64,000 nucleotides of DNA from Paludibacter sp. (lineage in GTDB: Bacteria > Bacteroidota > Bacteroidia > Bacteroidales > Paludibacteraceae): assembly GCA_028690665.1 (NCBI GenBank), contig JAQVAV010000002.1:1-64000 (forward strand), given 5' to 3'. Of the stretch, positions 53,113 to 62,566 are shown one piece after another. The notes below the pieces were generated by a model. That model worked only from the letters and a program-made list of their open reading frames with translations. It searched no databases and was not told where the DNA came from. Within the stretch, counting starts at the first letter, position 1, and each line of letters starts with the position of its first letter. A program made the translations under genes and the position numbers.

Positions 53113-53653
53113 ACGGAAGACTTGCTGCTTGTTTGACGTTTATTCGTTTCCGAATTTATCTGTTTGTAGAATTTTTGCACATCGGTTCATTAACCTCGTT
53201 GAGTTTATTAGTTCATAGGGGTTACATAATTTATCAAAACGAGAGTGTCCAACAAGTAACCTATCCTCGGATTACACAGATTTATACAAATGTTTGGTAC
53301 ATATTGTTTTCTGATTTTTGCCTATAAATTTTTGACTTGTTTTTCTTTATAATGTCCTTTCACAAACTAATATCCTCGCTTTTTTAGAACAGGTCAGAGT
53401 GTGTTTTTAAGTAACACTATTGATAACCTACCTGAAAAATATCATTCCATTCTTTCTGCTGCCTTTCTCGTAGCTTTATGAGTTTTCTAACGAATTAATC
53501 GGCTTCCCGATTACTTTATTCTGAGAGTCAAGGGGCAATCATGGGGTGAATTGTTCATTTTGAGGGTCAATTTGTTCTTTCGTGCAAGAGGGCTTGGCGA
53601 CAATATCTAAAAAATATAGTTTTGCGGAAGATTACCTTAAAATAGAGTACTGT
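53113..53653. other. Spacer between GH105 and the AraC gene
   Basis: It holds a family B phrase chain (about 53142-53230) and otherwise AT-rich sequence. A 64-codon frame at 53133 overlaps the chain and has no protein-like features. No convincing promoter pair was found. Confidence 0.4.
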
Positions 53654-54565
53654 ATGAATTACAATGATTTAGGCGTAGAATTTAGATATCTTATCGTAAA
53701 TGATAAAGATAGAAGGTTTGGTTTGGCGGTAAACACTGTAGGATTCCAGTCAATTCATCCTTATTCCCAATATCCGTTAACCAATCATCCTTCAGGTTAT
53801 TATTTTAATGCACAAAAAGGTCGCGTGCTGAATGAATATCAGTTTGTGTATATTACGAAGGGCAAGGGAGTTATTTCTTTTGATAAACAAAATGAAATTC
53901 CAATTTCAAAAGGGCGTTTGTTTATTTTACTTCCCGGACAATGGCATTCTTACCACCCGTGTTCAGATAGCGGATGGAATGAATATTATATCGGGTTTGA
54001 AGGCCCGATTGCTGATAATGCGGTTTCTACAGGTTTCCTTTCCAGGGAAAATCAGATTTTGGAAGTCGGTTTCAACGAAGAGTTAGTAAGCCTTTTTAAC
54101 AGGGCGATAGAGGTTGCCGAGGATGGTAAAATCGCAACACAACAATACTTATCAGGTATTGTAATGAACATAATGGGATTGGCTTTGTCTGTTTCTCAGA
54201 ATAAAATCTTTGAAGTTGGGGATGTTATTCAGAAAATAGAGCAGGCAAAAATTATTATGAACGAGAATGTTTATAAAAATGTAGATCCTGAAGAACTGGC
54301 AGAAAAACTGAACATAAGTTATTCCTGGTTTCGAAAAGTATTTAAAGACTACACAGGATACGCTCCGGCAAAATATTTCCAGGAACTGAAACTCAGGAAG
54401 GCCAAGCAAATGTTGGTAGGAACTTCTCATTCCGTGAAAGAGATTGCTTACATGCTTGATTATAACTCCACAGAACATTTTTTCTCACTCTTTAAAAAGA
54501 TAACCGGTTACACTCCCATGGAATACAGATCGTATGGACGTGAAACACAGGCCATAGCAGTTTAG
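53654..54565 (+). CDS. AraC-family transcriptional regulator
   Basis: A 303-residue regulator. The N-terminal cupin-like sensor (about 1-150) shows HPSGYYFNAQKGRVLNEYQFVYI. The C-terminal double helix-turn-helix (about 205-300) has PEELAEKLNISYSWFRKVFKDYTGYAP and VKEIAYMLDYNSTEHFFSLFKKITGYTP. I prefer the ATG at 53654; a GTG at 53582 would add 24 residues. It probably senses a glycan-derived sugar and regulates the second SusC/D locus around it. Confidence 0.88.
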   Translation: MNYNDLGVEFRYLIVNDKDRRFGLAVNTVGFQSIHPYSQYPLTNHPSGYYFNAQKGRVLNEYQFVYITKGKGVISFDKQNEIPISKGRLFILLPGQWHSYHPCSDSGWNEYYIGFEGPIADNAVSTGFLSRENQILEVGFNEELVSLFNRAIEVAEDGKIATQQYLSGIVMNIMGLALSVSQNKIFEVGDVIQKIEQAKIIMNENVYKNVDPEELAEKLNISYSWFRKVFKDYTGYAPAKYFQELKLRKAKQMLVGTSHSVKEIAYMLDYNSTEHFFSLFKKITGYTPMEYRSYGRETQAIAV

Positions 54566-54600
54566 TCTATCTAAGTGTATAAGATTGGTGACGTTGTTTA

Positions 54601-54631
54601 AATAAGGATGGTGCAAGCCATTCTTATTTTT
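54601..54631 (+). terminator. Rho-independent terminator after the AraC gene
   Basis: AATAAGGATGG (54601-54611) pairs with CCATTCTTATT (54618-54628), followed by a T run. Confidence 0.8.
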
Positions 54632-54766
54632 ATATATACAGGAACCATTCCGATCATCATTGGATGGATAAAACTTAACATTTATGTGGGCGTTGTTAAA
54701 TAGATTACAGTCAAAATAACGATTCTTTCAATCAAAACAAATAAAATTCAGTGGCTTCAATCGCTT

Positions 54767-54774
54767 TACTTTTG
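54767..54774 (+). promoter_or_regulatory. Candidate -7 box, distal, GH65-like operon
   Basis: TACTTTTG matches TAnnTTTG. It lies in the phrase TTTACTTTTGTTATGA, nearly repeated at 54860 (TTTACTTTTGTGATGA). No -33 TTTG is present. Confidence 0.35.
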
Positions 54775-54859
54775 TTATGAAAATTTACATAATAAAGAAT
54801 CAATCAAAATGAATAGCATTACTATCATTACGGCTACCAAAGCGCGTTTTACATAGTTT

Positions 54860-54867
54860 TACTTTTG
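54860..54867 (+). promoter_or_regulatory. Candidate -7 box, proximal, GH65-like operon
   Basis: TACTTTTG again, 31 bases before the ATG at 54898 and 93 bases after the distal copy. Two tandem start sites are possible. Confidence 0.35.
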
Positions 54868-54897
54868 TGATGATTAAGATTCCAATTAAAAGTTGCC

Positions 54898-57003
54898 ATG
54901 AAGAAATTTCGTTACATTGTTTTTTTTATACTATTTTTAATGCTGTGTGCATTTAAACCAGCACATATCAATCGGAAATTACTTGTTGAAAGAAACAATC
55001 CGGAAGTAACTTCATTGGATAGTTTGGCTGCTTTTACGGTCGGAAACGGAGAATTTGCTTATACGGTAGATGTAACGGGACTTCAGACATTTCCGAAACA
55101 ATATGAGAACGGAATTCCTTTGGGAACTCAGAGTCAGTGGGGCTGGCACAGTTTTCCGAATACTGAGCATTACACCCCGGAAGAAACTCTGAAAGATTAT
55201 TATTTCCGTGGAAGAAAAGAATTATATGCTGTTCAGTTTAATGAGGACGGACGACAAAAGGATGCATCAAACTGGTATCGGGTTAATCTTCACAGACTGC
55301 ATCTCGGCATTATAGGATTTGAAATGACTAAGGCCGATCTATCTGCTATTTCTGATATAGATCAAAAGTTAGATATGTGGAATGGTGCTATTCTGAGCAA
55401 ATTTAAATATCATGGTGCTCCGATGCAGGTTAAAACTGTTTGTCACCCTGTTTCAGATGCCATTTCAGTGAGTGTTTCTTCCGAGTTGCATCCTGCTATT
55501 AAACTTCATTTTCCGTACCCTACAGGAGGTCATGTAGATGATGCCTGCGATTGGAATAAAAATGATTTACATCAGACATTATTGGTTGAACAATCGGATA
55601 GTTCAGCCTTGCTGAAAAGAATAATTGACGATACTCAGTATTTTGTAAAGATAAACTGGTCAGGTAAGGCCCGGTTATATGAAAAGTCTAAAAATTATTT
55701 TTTGTTGCAGCCCGCTTCAAAAGACTTTACTTTTACGGCTCATTTTGTTCAGTCAAAAGATTTGAATGAAACCAGACCAATCAGTTTTTCTGCTACAGAA
55801 AAGGCCGCTGCTGATTATTGGGAAAATTACTGGAACAAAGGAGCTGCTGTTGATTTTTCGAAATGTAAAGATAAAAGAGCCAAAGAACTTGAAAGACGGG
55901 TTGTGCTTTCCCAATATTTACTGGGAGTACAGTGTGTAGGATCAACTCCTCCACAAGAAACCGGACTGACATATAATTCGTGGTACGGAAAATTTCATTT
56001 AGAAATGATTTGGTGGCACGAAGCTCAGTTTGCATTATGGAATCGACCGGAATTACTTGAACGTACCCTTGAATGGTATTTTAAAGCTCTGCCGGAAGCA
56101 CAGAAAATTGCAAGCCGTCAGGGATTTAAAGGTGCTCGATGGATGAAGATGACTGATACTACTGCAATTGAAGCCCCCTCAAAAGTTGGATCTTTCCTGA
56201 TTTGGCAGGAGCCACATATAATATATCTGGCTGAACTGATCTACAGATCAAATCTATCGGAGGCTTTTTTAAAAAAATATGCGACTCTTATTGATGAGAC
56301 AGCTAAGTTTATGTACTCGTTTGCCGATTATGATATGCTGGATGGGCGCTATGTGCTTCAATATATTATACCGGCTCAGGAAACTTTAAAAGTGACAGAA
56401 ACTGTTAATCCTCCATTAGAGCTTTCTTACTGGTATTTTGCGCTGAATATTGCTCAAAAGTGGCGCGAACGTTTAGGTCAAAAACGTAATTTGCAATGGG
56501 ATGAAATGCTCGACAAACTTTCGCCTCTTGCTTCGAAGGATGGCCTTTATCTGGCGGCAGAATCTGTTCCTGAAACTTATAGCGATATTCGTTTTACTTC
56601 TGACCACATGGCGGTACTGGGAGCTTACGGAATGCTTCCTAAAAGCCCGCTTGTGCGTAAAGATATTATGCAAAATACATTGAACTGGATTTGGGATAAC
56701 TGGAACTGGGGAAAAACCTGGGGGTGGGATTATCCTTTGACTGCAATGAATGCTGCTCGTCTGGGGGATGCTGAAAAAGCCATTGGAGCCTTACTGATGG
56801 ATAAACGGACTAATACCTATCTTGTGGATGGTCACAATTATCAAGACTCCCGACTGAGAATTTATCTTCCCGGCAACGGAGGTTTACTTACAGCTGTGGC
56901 TATGATGTGTGCCGGCTGGGATGGCTGTAAAACCAAGAATCCGGGCTTTCCTAAAAATGGAAAATGGAATGTACGATGGGAGGGACTGCACCCGATGCCT
57001 TAA
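54898..57003 (+). CDS. GH65-like (alpha/alpha)6-barrel protein, secreted
   Basis: A 701-residue protein with a signal peptide (1-20). A beta-sandwich (about 25-310) leads into an alpha-helical barrel with KFHLEMIWWHEAQFALWNRP, QGFKGARWMKM and FLIWQEPHIIYLAELIYR. The arrangement resembles GH65-type enzymes, but the usual GH65 catalytic signature was not found, so its reaction is unknown. It opens the operon that continues with the fasciclin lipoprotein, SusC and SusD. It may attack a side chain or linkage of the same glycan as GH105. Confidence 0.65.
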   Translation: MKKFRYIVFFILFLMLCAFKPAHINRKLLVERNNPEVTSLDSLAAFTVGNGEFAYTVDVTGLQTFPKQYENGIPLGTQSQWGWHSFPNTEHYTPEETLKDYYFRGRKELYAVQFNEDGRQKDASNWYRVNLHRLHLGIIGFEMTKADLSAISDIDQKLDMWNGAILSKFKYHGAPMQVKTVCHPVSDAISVSVSSELHPAIKLHFPYPTGGHVDDACDWNKNDLHQTLLVEQSDSSALLKRIIDDTQYFVKINWSGKARLYEKSKNYFLLQPASKDFTFTAHFVQSKDLNETRPISFSATEKAAADYWENYWNKGAAVDFSKCKDKRAKELERRVVLSQYLLGVQCVGSTPPQETGLTYNSWYGKFHLEMIWWHEAQFALWNRPELLERTLEWYFKALPEAQKIASRQGFKGARWMKMTDTTAIEAPSKVGSFLIWQEPHIIYLAELIYRSNLSEAFLKKYATLIDETAKFMYSFADYDMLDGRYVLQYIIPAQETLKVTETVNPPLELSYWYFALNIAQKWRERLGQKRNLQWDEMLDKLSPLASKDGLYLAAESVPETYSDIRFTSDHMAVLGAYGMLPKSPLVRKDIMQNTLNWIWDNWNWGKTWGWDYPLTAMNAARLGDAEKAIGALLMDKRTNTYLVDGHNYQDSRLRIYLPGNGGLLTAVAMMCAGWDGCKTKNPGFPKNGKWNVRWEGLHPMP

Positions 57004-57056
57004 ATCGTTTTATAAGATGTTATTGAATAATTATTGATTGAAATACTTAAATATTT

Positions 57057-59273
57057 ATGAGAAGAATCACTTACAAATGGTCTGCATTTCTGATAGGCTT
57101 TTTGGTAGCTTTTTCTTCGTGTCAGAGCGAACTTGAAAAGTATTATCAGCTTCCCGGTTGGCTAAAAGGAAATGCCTGGGAAGTTCTGGAGAAAAAAGGA
57201 AACTATACGCTTTTTCTCCAAGCTGTTGAGCGTACTTCTTACGTCGATCTGATACAAGGTAAAGGTATTATTACCGTTATGGCCCCGACAGACGACGCTT
57301 TTCAGACTTACCTTTCGGAGCACAATTATGCTTCGGTAGCCGACGTTCCGCAGGATGAAGTCAATAAATTAGTGGGATACCATTTAGTTTATTATTCTTT
57401 TGCAAAAGGCGATTTTGAAGATTATAAACCGAATGGTATTGAGTCGGAAAATACTTATCCTGGAATTTATTATAAGTTCCGCACAAAGAGCAAGGATGTT
57501 ATTTCTACGATGACGGATCCTGCTTACAACAATGCAATACGCCAAGTAATGCATAAAGAACGTTTTCTTCCGGTGTTTTCCCATAATCTGTTTAATAGTT
57601 TGGAAGTAAATGCTAAAGAAAATTATGAATATTTCTATCAGAATTCCACTTGGAGCGGAGCCGATGGTTTTAATGTGTCGAATGCAAGTGTAATCGATTA
57701 TGCCATTGTAACTGATAATGGTTATGTTTATACCCTTGATCAGGTTCTGGAACCTCTTGAAACGGTTTATACTGAATTAAGCCAATCCTCCGATTTTAGT
57801 CTTTTTCAAAAAGCATACGACCGTTTTCAGACTTTTGAGTATGATGAAGATGCCTCTACAGAATTCGGAAATGGAGATTCGTTGTATATTCAATATCATG
57901 GCGATTTACCTCCAATTGGCTCAGAATGGACTAATTATATTTACACCGGAGCTCCTGCTGATTACACTCAGCTTTCATATTTGTCCCGTCGTGCTTTCAA
58001 TGTGTTTGCACCGGATAACGCTGCTATGCAATCTTTCTTTGATAAATACTGGTCTCAGTATTATAGTAGCATCGATAGTGTGAATTTTATTCCGTTATTG
58101 TATTTTTTGTATAACCACGCTGTTACCGGTGATATACTTTTACCTGAAACCATTGAGAATGGAAATGTCGAATCTACGTTTGGTACCCAGATTCAATTTA
58201 ATCGGGATGAAGCAAAAGTAAAAAAAATGTGTGTGAACGGTGTTCTGTATGGCCTCGACCATGTATTGATTCCGCCTATGTTTGAGAAGGTTACAGCGCC
58301 AATGTTCTGTGATCCGGAGTATAACATTATATTAGATATGATGATGTATTCAAGTTATATGAATACACTTATGACTGATCAGATGCAGTTTAAGGTTTTC
58401 TATCCGAATGATTATATGATAGAAAAAAATACTACGCTCGAAGGTAAGATGATCCAATACATTAATACTAATTCTAAACTTTATGGAGCACAAGAACTGC
58501 AAATAGAAGGTGACGATGGTATGGAGACCATGAAAACCGCTCAGAAAAAAACATTTGCCGGAAGTCATATTGCAACAGAATTAATTTCCTCGAGAGATAA
58601 CGGGAATGAATCTGTTTACCGGACAATAAATTCATTTAATTATTTATATGTCAAGGGAAATAAAGTGTATTCATCTGCATTGTATAATGCCAATGATGAT
58701 AACAAAACACCGACATTTACAAAAATTGGTTCATGGTCTAACGGTGAAGCTTACGCTTTGTCCGGTGATGTGGCATCTGCTTTGGTACCAGAATCAAACC
58801 AGTTTAAAAACGTACTTACTTCCGTAGCCTGTCCGGCTGATTTTAATTATTTCAAAGAAGCTGTTGCTTCATCGGCAATGGACAAAACATCTCCTCCATA
58901 CAGTTTTTTGCAGGGAGAACGCTTTATTGTTCTGATTCCGAAAAATGATGCCATATATGCAGGCTGGATGGACGGGACAATCCCTTTTAGCCCGGCAGAG
59001 TCTGTGGTGAGCTACTTGAAACGCTATTTTGTAAATGTCAACGGAAGCAATTTGGTAGATTATCCGTTTGCCGGAGCAGGAGTTCAGGGCACATTAGTGA
59101 CATTCGCCAAAAAGACAAACGGCGAAACGGTAACCTATACTTTGATTGATGAGGGTACTGACCTGTATATTCAGGATGGAAAAGGAAATAAGGTGAAAAT
59201 ATTGAGTTATTTCCCGAATATTTATGCCGATGGAGCTGCATATCTTATTGATGGACTTTTAGATGTTGAATAA
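57057..59273 (+). CDS. Fasciclin (FAS1) repeat lipoprotein
   Basis: A 738-residue lipoprotein with lipobox FSSC (Cys22). At least three FAS1-like modules can be seen: near 45-215 (GIITVMAPTDDAFQTYL, ..LDQVLEPL), near 245-410 (FNVFAPDNAAMQSFF, VLYGLDHVLIPP) and near 595-735 (FIVLIPKNDAIYAGWM, AYLIDGLLD); a fourth, degenerate one may lie between. FAS1 domains mediate adhesion or binding. Genes of this kind often precede SusC/SusD pairs. It is 16 bases upstream of susC, so it may serve as an extra surface glycan-binding protein. Confidence 0.82.
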   Translation: MRRITYKWSAFLIGFLVAFSSCQSELEKYYQLPGWLKGNAWEVLEKKGNYTLFLQAVERTSYVDLIQGKGIITVMAPTDDAFQTYLSEHNYASVADVPQDEVNKLVGYHLVYYSFAKGDFEDYKPNGIESENTYPGIYYKFRTKSKDVISTMTDPAYNNAIRQVMHKERFLPVFSHNLFNSLEVNAKENYEYFYQNSTWSGADGFNVSNASVIDYAIVTDNGYVYTLDQVLEPLETVYTELSQSSDFSLFQKAYDRFQTFEYDEDASTEFGNGDSLYIQYHGDLPPIGSEWTNYIYTGAPADYTQLSYLSRRAFNVFAPDNAAMQSFFDKYWSQYYSSIDSVNFIPLLYFLYNHAVTGDILLPETIENGNVESTFGTQIQFNRDEAKVKKMCVNGVLYGLDHVLIPPMFEKVTAPMFCDPEYNIILDMMMYSSYMNTLMTDQMQFKVFYPNDYMIEKNTTLEGKMIQYINTNSKLYGAQELQIEGDDGMETMKTAQKKTFAGSHIATELISSRDNGNESVYRTINSFNYLYVKGNKVYSSALYNANDDNKTPTFTKIGSWSNGEAYALSGDVASALVPESNQFKNVLTSVACPADFNYFKEAVASSAMDKTSPPYSFLQGERFIVLIPKNDAIYAGWMDGTIPFSPAESVVSYLKRYFVNVNGSNLVDYPFAGAGVQGTLVTFAKKTNGETVTYTLIDEGTDLYIQDGKGNKVKILSYFPNIYADGAAYLIDGLLDVE

Positions 59274-59289
59274 AATCTGATAAATTGAT

Positions 59290-62200
59290 ATGAAAATATT
59301 GCACAAGATATTGCTTTTGAGTTTAGCAGTTTTTGCTGTTCAACATGTTGTTGCTCAAACTGTATTGACCGGTGTTGTTAAGGACGCTACTTACGGCGAT
59401 CCCTTGACTGGGGCCAATGTTTATGTAATGAATTCTGAAAATCGTTCGTTGAATGGTTGTATTGTCGATCTGAATGGTAATTATCGTTTACAGATTCCTG
59501 ATCAAAAGAATTTAACTATTGTATTTTCTTTTGTAGGATTTAAATCCAAATCGGTAAAATATACCGGACAAAAATCTATCAATGAAACTCTTGAAGAAGA
59601 AAGACTTACCCTCAATGCTGTTGATGTGACAGCGAAAAAGGTAGAAAAAAATGCTTTGGGGCAAACCCAGCGGGAGCTTGTTTCTGCAACGCAGAAAATT
59701 ACCATGGAGAAGTTGGAAACCGGTTTGGTTACCAATGTTACCGAAGCATTGCAGGGGGCGCTTGCCAACGTGGATATTCTTACAGGTGCAGATCCAGGTT
59801 CGGGGAGTACAATACGTATCCGTGGAACGGCTTCGCTGAACGCCAATGCCGATCCGTTATTCGTGCTCGATGGAGTGCCTCTGCCCGTGACAATCTCTTC
59901 CGATTTTAGTTTTGCCACTGCTAATTCCGAAGATTACGGTCAGCTTTTGAATATATCGCCAAGTGATATAGAAAGTATTGAGGTGCTGAAAGATGCAGCT
60001 GCAACAGCTGTTTGGGGATCGAAGGGAGCTAACGGAGTTTTGCTTATTACTACTAAGAAAGGTAAAAAGGGACGTTTGTCATTTTCGTATTCTACCAAAT
60101 TTGAGTATAAAAAGGAAGGTAGCTCTATTCCTATGTTGAATTCAAAACAGTATGTATCTATGATTCAGGATGCAATCTGGAATTCGGTTAATGACATAGG
60201 GCAGGGCGATAGTGAAGCTAATAATCTGTTGGCTTTACTCTACGATACCAAAGAAATCGGTGTTTTCCCGGATTGGGTATATTACGATGAATACAATCAG
60301 GATGTAAACTGGCAAAATTTAGTAACTCAACCTGGTTATTCGTTAGACAATAACTTCTCACTTTCGGGTGGTGGAGATAAAGCTAATTATCGTTTGTCTC
60401 TCGGATATCTCGAAGAAGATGGTACAACTATCGGAACAGCTTATCGCCGTTTCAGTACTACCTTTAATATGAATTATAAGTTTTCTGACAAATTAGATAT
60501 TTTTACTAATTACAATTTTACGAGGGGTGTAAAAGATGCTAATTATTCTTCGGATGATATGGATGGAAATGCACGTAGTCAGGCTCTTAGCAAAATGCCG
60601 AATATGAGCCCGTATACGATTGGTGAAGATGGGAAAATGACCAATGAGTATTTTACACCGTATTCTTATTTTCAGGGTACGTATGCCGACGATGGTGTTT
60701 ATAATCCGGTAGCCTTGGTTTACGAAAGTAAGAACCAAACAAAAGCGGTTTCCAGCCGTATGGTTTTTAACGTACACTACAAGTTCTTTCGAGGCTTGGA
60801 TTATTTTGGAATTGTGGGCTTCGATGCAAGAACCAACAAAACCAACCAGTATTTGCCTCAAAGTGTTACCGGAGAGTCCTATATTAGTAAGTATGTAAAT
60901 GTCAGTACAGATGCTGGTTCGGATAACCTGTACCTTACAACAGAAAACCGACTGATATATTCTAAAAATTTTGGTGAAATTCATAAACTGTTGTTTAGCG
61001 GTATATGGCAGACTTCGGATCAGACAAATTCTTCTTATTCGAGTACTACTACCGGAAATGCCAGCATTGAAATTACAGATCCAGTAGTAGGTAGTAACAC
61101 AAAGAATAGTGCAGGTTCGTCTGGAAGAGTTGTTTCACGAAATATGGGTGGTGTTTTCAATTCGCAATACACTCTGATGGAAAAATATATGTTCAATGCC
61201 AGCTATCGCATGGAAGCGAGTTCCAGCCTTTCAAATAAAAGTCGTTGGAGAGGATTTCCTACAGTAGGTTTTGCATGGCAGTTTGGTGACGAAAATTTTA
61301 TCAAAAATCTGAATGTGATTTCAATGGGTAAAATTCGCGTCAACTGGGGACAAAGTGGCAATGCTCCTTCAGGTTCAGCACCTTATATCGGAACATTTTC
61401 CGCAATCTCGAACGGATACGGAGAAATGGCAGCTATTCAGCCGACTAAAATTCAATTGGATAATCTTGATTACGAAATTATCAATCAATCTAATATCGGT
61501 CTTGATATGGCATTTTTTGACAATCGTTTAAATATAACGGTAGATTTATACGATAAGTTGACTACAAACATGTTGCAAAAGGATGTCAAATTGCCTACTT
61601 CAACCGGATTCACCGAAGTAAAATATTATAACTCAGGATCGATGTCGAACAAAGGTTGGGAATTCCGTGCCGATTATGATTTTGTGAGAAATAAAATATG
61701 GAAAGTCTCGGCTAATTTCAATATTTCTAAAAATATTAATAAAATTCTTGATTTGCCCGATAATAAGAAAGATGTGTATTATACTTTCGGAAATAAGAAT
61801 TATGCTTATAAGTTTGTGGAAGGCGATCCACTTGGATCGTTCTACGGATACCGTTATCAGGGCGTTTATCAGAATGTGGAAGATACTTATGCACAAGATC
61901 TCAAAGGAAATATTATTTATGATATAGATGGAGAGCCGGTAGTAATGAAGAACGGTTCCAGTAAAGTTTATCCGGGCGATGCGAAATATCAGGATATGAA
62001 TGGCGATGGAGTTATTGATAAATATGACATTGTTTATATCGGAAACTCAAATCCGTTACTGATTGGTGGTTTTGGTTTTAATATCTCTTATAAAAACTGG
62101 GGTCTTGTGGCTAACTTTCATGGTCGTATAGGTCAGAAGGTTATCAATCAGGTACGTATGAATAACGAATATATGTATGGGAAAGATAATCAGAGTGTGG

Positions 62201-62553
62201 CTGTTTTAAGACGTTGGCGTCAGGAAGGAGATGACACCGATATTCCACGTGCACTTTACAACCGAGGATACAACAATCTTGGATCTGATCGCTATGTGGA
62301 AGATGCTTCATTCCTGAGAATGAAAACACTCACGCTTAAATATGATTTTCCAAAATCACTTATCAATAAATTTAAGATACAAAGATTGCAGGTGTATCTG
62401 ACAGGTTACGATATGCTCACATTTACGAAATATACCGGGCAAGATCCTGAAATTAATTTATCGTGGGTGAACAGCATTTATCCTGTTTATGTGGATAAAG
62501 CTTCAACCCCAAAACCCCTTAGGATGGCATTTGGTTTAAACTTAGGTTTGTAA
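59290..62553 (+). CDS. SusC/RagA TonB-linked outer-membrane porin (second locus)
   Basis: A 1087-residue TonB-dependent transporter: signal peptide (1-22), carboxypeptidase-D-like domain (about 26-105), plug domain (IRIRGTASLNANADPLFVLD near 176-195; VLKDAAATAVWGSKGANGVL near 231-250) and barrel. It follows the fasciclin gene by 16 bases and is followed by a susD 13 bases later. The cargo is probably the oligosaccharide handled by GH105 and the GH65-like protein. Confidence 0.95.
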   Translation: MKILHKILLLSLAVFAVQHVVAQTVLTGVVKDATYGDPLTGANVYVMNSENRSLNGCIVDLNGNYRLQIPDQKNLTIVFSFVGFKSKSVKYTGQKSINETLEEERLTLNAVDVTAKKVEKNALGQTQRELVSATQKITMEKLETGLVTNVTEALQGALANVDILTGADPGSGSTIRIRGTASLNANADPLFVLDGVPLPVTISSDFSFATANSEDYGQLLNISPSDIESIEVLKDAAATAVWGSKGANGVLLITTKKGKKGRLSFSYSTKFEYKKEGSSIPMLNSKQYVSMIQDAIWNSVNDIGQGDSEANNLLALLYDTKEIGVFPDWVYYDEYNQDVNWQNLVTQPGYSLDNNFSLSGGGDKANYRLSLGYLEEDGTTIGTAYRRFSTTFNMNYKFSDKLDIFTNYNFTRGVKDANYSSDDMDGNARSQALSKMPNMSPYTIGEDGKMTNEYFTPYSYFQGTYADDGVYNPVALVYESKNQTKAVSSRMVFNVHYKFFRGLDYFGIVGFDARTNKTNQYLPQSVTGESYISKYVNVSTDAGSDNLYLTTENRLIYSKNFGEIHKLLFSGIWQTSDQTNSSYSSTTTGNASIEITDPVVGSNTKNSAGSSGRVVSRNMGGVFNSQYTLMEKYMFNASYRMEASSSLSNKSRWRGFPTVGFAWQFGDENFIKNLNVISMGKIRVNWGQSGNAPSGSAPYIGTFSAISNGYGEMAAIQPTKIQLDNLDYEIINQSNIGLDMAFFDNRLNITVDLYDKLTTNMLQKDVKLPTSTGFTEVKYYNSGSMSNKGWEFRADYDFVRNKIWKVSANFNISKNINKILDLPDNKKDVYYTFGNKNYAYKFVEGDPLGSFYGYRYQGVYQNVEDTYAQDLKGNIIYDIDGEPVVMKNGSSKVYPGDAKYQDMNGDGVIDKYDIVYIGNSNPLLIGGFGFNISYKNWGLVANFHGRIGQKVINQVRMNNEYMYGKDNQSVAVLRRWRQEGDDTDIPRALYNRGYNNLGSDRYVEDASFLRMKTLTLKYDFPKSLINKFKIQRLQVYLTGYDMLTFTKYTGQDPEINLSWVNSIYPVYVDKASTPKPLRMAFGLNLGL

Positions 62554-62566
62554 AGAAGTTAATATT

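Noticed and set aside
53133-53327. 64-codon frame between GH105 and the AraC gene
   Set aside because: It is made of the family B word chain and has no recognisable domain or signal.
54810-54854. Short frame MNSITIITATKARFT upstream of the GH65-like gene, reminiscent of a threonine-operon leader peptide
   Set aside because: The downstream genes are not amino-acid biosynthetic and no attenuator hairpins follow; likely chance.
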